A stretch of 64,000 nucleotides of DNA from Chloroflexota bacterium (GTDB lineage: Bacteria; Chloroflexota; Anaerolineae; Aggregatilineales; J027), in NCBI GenBank assembly GCA_013112715.1, contig JABFGB010000002.1, forward strand, positions 103,601 to 167,600, given 5' to 3'. The first letter of the stretch is position 1, and each line of letters begins with the position of its first letter. The translations under genes and the position numbers were made by a program. The notes beneath the pieces were generated by a model that saw only the letters and a program-made list of their open reading frames with translations, searched no databases and had not been told where the DNA came from. This document shows, one piece after another, positions 61,612 through 64,000 of the stretch.

Positions 61612-62798
61612 CTTCGATAGTAATCAATGCCATATTGTCGCAACTGCTTCCATGTCCACTGGGTATGATCCGTATCGCCGGAATACACCGTCACCATGCG
61701 ATCATTACACGAGAAACATGGATCAACCCCCGCTAGGATCATCGGTACGTCTGCCAGTTGGCTGCCTACTGCCAGCACACAGACCGATGCCAGATTACAC
61801 AGGGTCGGGGTTCGCACCTTGATGCGTTCTGGCTGATCGGTGCCGTTGCTCTTGATGAAATAAAATAGTTCCCCACGTGGCGCTTCTACCCGACTAACGG
61901 TCTCGGCAGGCTTGATTTTACGGGGCATCCGGGCCTGCAACTCGCCGGGTGGTAATTTTTCTAGGACGGCACGAATGAGGCGATAGGCTTCAAACAATTC
62001 TTGCAGCCGCACCACAAAACGTGCTTCCAAATCACCAGCGGTTGCCGTCACGACCTTCACCGGAAAATCAGGATAGGCGGCATACGGCGCTTCGACACGA
62101 ATATCCCGTTCGACCCCCGATGCCCGCGCGGTTGGCCCTACCAAACCCAATTGCTCGGCCTGCTCACGGGTAGTCACGCCCACGCCACGAGTCCGTTGCA
62201 GCAGGGTTGCGTCCGACGTAACCACATCCACATATTGATAGGTACGCTCCTCTAAAAGCTCAAGTCCCTTGTAAATCTTATCGGTCAATTCAGAGGTGAG
62301 ATCAAATTTGACGCCGCCCAGTAGATTGGCCGAATAATTCACCCGATTGCCTGTCAGGGCCTCCAAAATATCCATCACGGTTTCGCGGTCACGCCATGAA
62401 TACATAAAGAGGGTATCAAAACCCGCTTCATGGGCCGCCACCCCCAACCATAGCAGATGACTGTGTATGCGCTCCAATTCGGCCACCAACACGCGAATGG
62501 CTTGGGCACGGGGCGGTGGTGTCACGCCAGCCAATTTTTCCACGCCCAAACAGTAGGCGGTGGCGTGGACATGTGAACAAATCCCGCAGATACGCTCCAA
62601 GAGGTAGAGATTTTGGACCCAGTTGCGCCCCTCGGTGGCTTTTTCGATACCGCGATGGGCATATCCCAACCGGACTGATGCCCCTGTGACTTGTTCACCA
62701 TCCACCGTAAATTCAAAATGACCGGGTTCTTTGAGAGCGGGATGCTGCGGTCCAATTGGTACGACAAAACGCTGCGGTACAGTAGTATCCATATCCAT
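61608..62798 (-). CDS. Group 4 [NiFe] hydrogenase large subunit
   Basis: 396 residues, NuoD/HycE/EchE family. Unlike NuoD, both nickel-binding pairs remain: Cys71/Cys74 in ERICGICSHVH and Cys361/Cys364 in DPCFSCNDR. So the [NiFe] site should be present and the enzyme a hydrogenase, not complex I. A 29-residue tail follows Arg367; cleavage between Arg and Met, as in E. coli HycE, would remove it. The protease gene lies downstream in the same operon. Confidence 0.92.
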   Translation of the reverse strand: MDMDTTVPQRFVVPIGPQHPALKEPGHFEFTVDGEQVTGASVRLGYAHRGIEKATEGRNWVQNLYLLERICGICSHVHATAYCLGVEKLAGVTPPPRAQAIRVLVAELERIHSHLLWLGVAAHEAGFDTLFMYSWRDRETVMDILEALTGNRVNYSANLLGGVKFDLTSELTDKIYKGLELLEERTYQYVDVVTSDATLLQRTRGVGVTTREQAEQLGLVGPTARASGVERDIRVEAPYAAYPDFPVKVVTATAGDLEARFVVRLQELFEAYRLIRAVLEKLPPGELQARMPRKIKPAETVSRVEAPRGELFYFIKSNGTDQPERIKVRTPTLCNLASVCVLAVGSQLADVPMILAGVDPCFSCNDRMVTVYSGDTDHTQWTWKQLRQYGIDYYRR

Positions 62799-62799
62799 T

Positions 62800-63249
62800 T
62801 CACTCCTCGTTTAGGACGGCGTCTTTACGGAGCGGATAAACAGCGCTGCGCCAGTCATCTGGCAAAAACAACCGATCTGTATTAGGGCTATTCCTGAATT
62901 CCACCCCAAACATTTCGCCCAATTCGCGCTCATAGACATTGGCATAGGGGATGATGGGACAAATGCTGTCTACGCTTGGAATTGGAATACGCGGCAGTGG
63001 GATTCGCAGCGTTAGGATTGCCGCTCCCGCGCCAAAATGATAGAGTATTTCAAGCTGACCCAGCGTGACCTGATCTAACCCGGTGATCGCCATTAGATAG
63101 CCCCAGCGTGCGGCGACTAGATTGCTGACCACCGCGCACAGATTTTCTGGCGCAAGCGTCCCATCCAGACGGTTCTCTTCAGAGCGCGTGCTGGCATAAC
63201 CTGTCAGCAATGCTTCGGCGCTTTTTAACGCCTCTTGCGTATCCATCAA
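62800..63249 (-). CDS. NuoC/EchD-like 30-kDa subunit
   Basis: 149 residues. YANVYERELGEMFGVEFRNSPNTDRLFLPDDW (about 100-131) is the family signature of NuoC and its hydrogenase relatives. Only one base separates it from the large-subunit gene and its start overlaps the small-subunit gene by four bases. Structural subunit of the peripheral arm. Confidence 0.92.
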   Translation of the reverse strand: MMDTQEALKSAEALLTGYASTRSEENRLDGTLAPENLCAVVSNLVAARWGYLMAITGLDQVTLGQLEILYHFGAGAAILTLRIPLPRIPIPSVDSICPIIPYANVYERELGEMFGVEFRNSPNTDRLFLPDDWRSAVYPLRKDAVLNEE

Positions 63250-63719
63250 CCTGCCTCCTGTATGGTTTCTTCAAGCACCGGGTTTTTGAGATGGCCCAAC
63301 AACTTCACCACGCCGTCGAGAATGGCTTCGGGGCGAGGGGGGCAGCCGGGAATATAAACATCTACCGGGATCACTTCGTCAATATGCCCGATGACGTTAT
63401 AGCACCCCTGAAACACCCCACCGGAAATCGCACATGACCCGACTGCAATCACAAATTTTGGCTCTGGCATCTGCTCATACACGCGCAGCAGGCGATCCCG
63501 TGCTTGCCGTGTCACAGGCCCAGTGCAGATTAAAACATCGGCGTGGCGTGGGCTGCCTTCGAGCTTGACCCCAAAACGCTCGGCGTCATAACGCGGGGTC
63601 AAGATTGCCAAGATTTCAATATCACAGCCATTGCATGACCCCGTGTTAAAATGCACCACCCAAGGCGAATTGACCCTTGCCCATGTTCTAATGTCATCTA
63701 CCACGTGTTGCCATGTCAT
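63246..63719 (-). CDS. NuoB/HycG-like hydrogenase small subunit
   Basis: 157 residues. FNTGSCNGCDIE, VGSCAISGG and PGCPPRPEAIL supply the four cysteines of the proximal [4Fe-4S] cluster. This short form is typical of group 4 hydrogenases and complex I. It carries electrons between the nickel site and the ferredoxin subunit. Confidence 0.93.
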   Translation of the reverse strand: MTWQHVVDDIRTWARVNSPWVVHFNTGSCNGCDIEILAILTPRYDAERFGVKLEGSPRHADVLICTGPVTRQARDRLLRVYEQMPEPKFVIAVGSCAISGGVFQGCYNVIGHIDEVIPVDVYIPGCPPRPEAILDGVVKLLGHLKNPVLEETIQEAG

Positions 63720-63720
63720 C

Positions 63721-64000
63721 TCAAGCGGCCTCCCTTGACTCCAAAATCAGCGCCAGTAACGACACCATCACCCCGGCCAGAAAAATACCCGCCATCGGGG
63801 TCAGCGTGCTTGTACCTGCTACCAATACCCCTAAATGCACGACGGCGAAAAACAGGGCCACCACAAAAAAGGGGCGATAACCGGGAACCGCCGGACGGGT
63901 GGCGGGTGCTTCACCGCTGGCATAACTGCTCGATTTATTGACGGACGCTTTTTCTGGAGCCAGCCAGCGCCCAAGCATTGATAGACCCCAAACTAGGCCA
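63721..64000 (-). CDS. C-terminal end of a membrane subunit of the hydrogenase, cut by the window edge
   Basis: The frame is open to the right edge of the window, so the ATG at 63978 is probably internal. The visible 92 residues begin with WGLSMLGRWLAPEK, a style of ending seen in antiporter-like (NuoL/M/N, HyfB) subunits, and then carry two further membrane spans (about 40-60 and 65-82). A proton or sodium antiporter-like subunit is expected at this position. One base separates its stop from the small-subunit start. Confidence 0.6.
   Translation of the reverse strand, partial: GLVWGLSMLGRWLAPEKASVNKSSSYASGEAPATRPAVPGYRPFFVVALFFAVVHLGVLVAGTSTLTPMAGIFLAGVMVSLLALILESREAA

Noticed and set aside
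1..64000. CRISPR arrays, insertion sequences, rRNA
   Set aside because: No regularly spaced direct repeats, no transposase frames with terminal inverted repeats, and no rRNA-like stretch were seen.

Overview
The window is a gene-dense bacterial chromosome segment. Genes are tightly packed, with many ATGA-type overlaps, mostly Shine-Dalgarno starts and several intrinsic terminators. The gene set points to a Chloroflexota (Anaerolineae-like) bacterium: selenium-linked molybdenum hydroxylase accessory genes, a CbiX chelatase with a DR2241-type tail, a compact group 4 [NiFe] hydrogenase module and many Chloroflexi-style regulators. No rRNA or marker gene is present, so this placement is an inference.

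Layout. 1-7 kb: the 3' end of a GNAT acetyltransferase, then a minus-strand xanthine-dehydrogenase-type operon (fused FAD/[2Fe-2S] subunit, small membrane protein, molybdopterin subunit, YqeB, YqeC-MocA fusion). 7-11 kb: a PrsW protease fused to a cyclic-nucleotide sensor, an M24 peptidase and a PIG-L deacetylase. 11-29 kb: a peptide-type ABC importer, a GntR/HutC regulator, and a peptidoglycan amino-sugar salvage set (NagZ, NamZ, AmiE-like serine hydrolase, AnmK, MurNAc/GlcNAc kinase, MurQ) that also holds two unrecognised proteins. The importer promoter carries a palindrome that closely resembles the HutC-type (DasR/NagR) operator. 29-39 kb: miscellaneous genes, including an RNA ligase, a two-component system, a B12/radical-SAM protein, DDAH, a YgeY-type M20 hydrolase and a HAD phosphatase. 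39.5-40.1 kb: tRNA-Arg(CCG) beside a frameshifted serine-recombinase remnant.

40-56 kb is a complete assimilatory sulfate pathway: cysK-cysE, cysteine desulfurase, sulfite reductase, siroheme synthesis, and a sulfate importer-cysH-cysC-sat operon. The main discovery candidate is its regulation. Three of its transcription units are preceded by short ORFs rich in cysteine codons: one before cysK, two in tandem before sulfite reductase, two in tandem before the sulfate importer. Four of the five contain a Cys-Cys-Cys run. Four of the five are followed by an intrinsic terminator. For each of those I can draw, by hand, an alternative pairing that a ribosome finishing the leader would mask. This looks like a cysteine-responsive ribosome-mediated attenuation regulon. 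A SAM-I-clan riboswitch with its own terminator precedes the cysteine desulfurase.

56-59.6 kb: a MarR-controlled MacB/FtsX-type ABC exporter. 59.8-64 kb: a minus-strand group 4 membrane-bound [NiFe] hydrogenase module with its maturation protease, running off the right edge.
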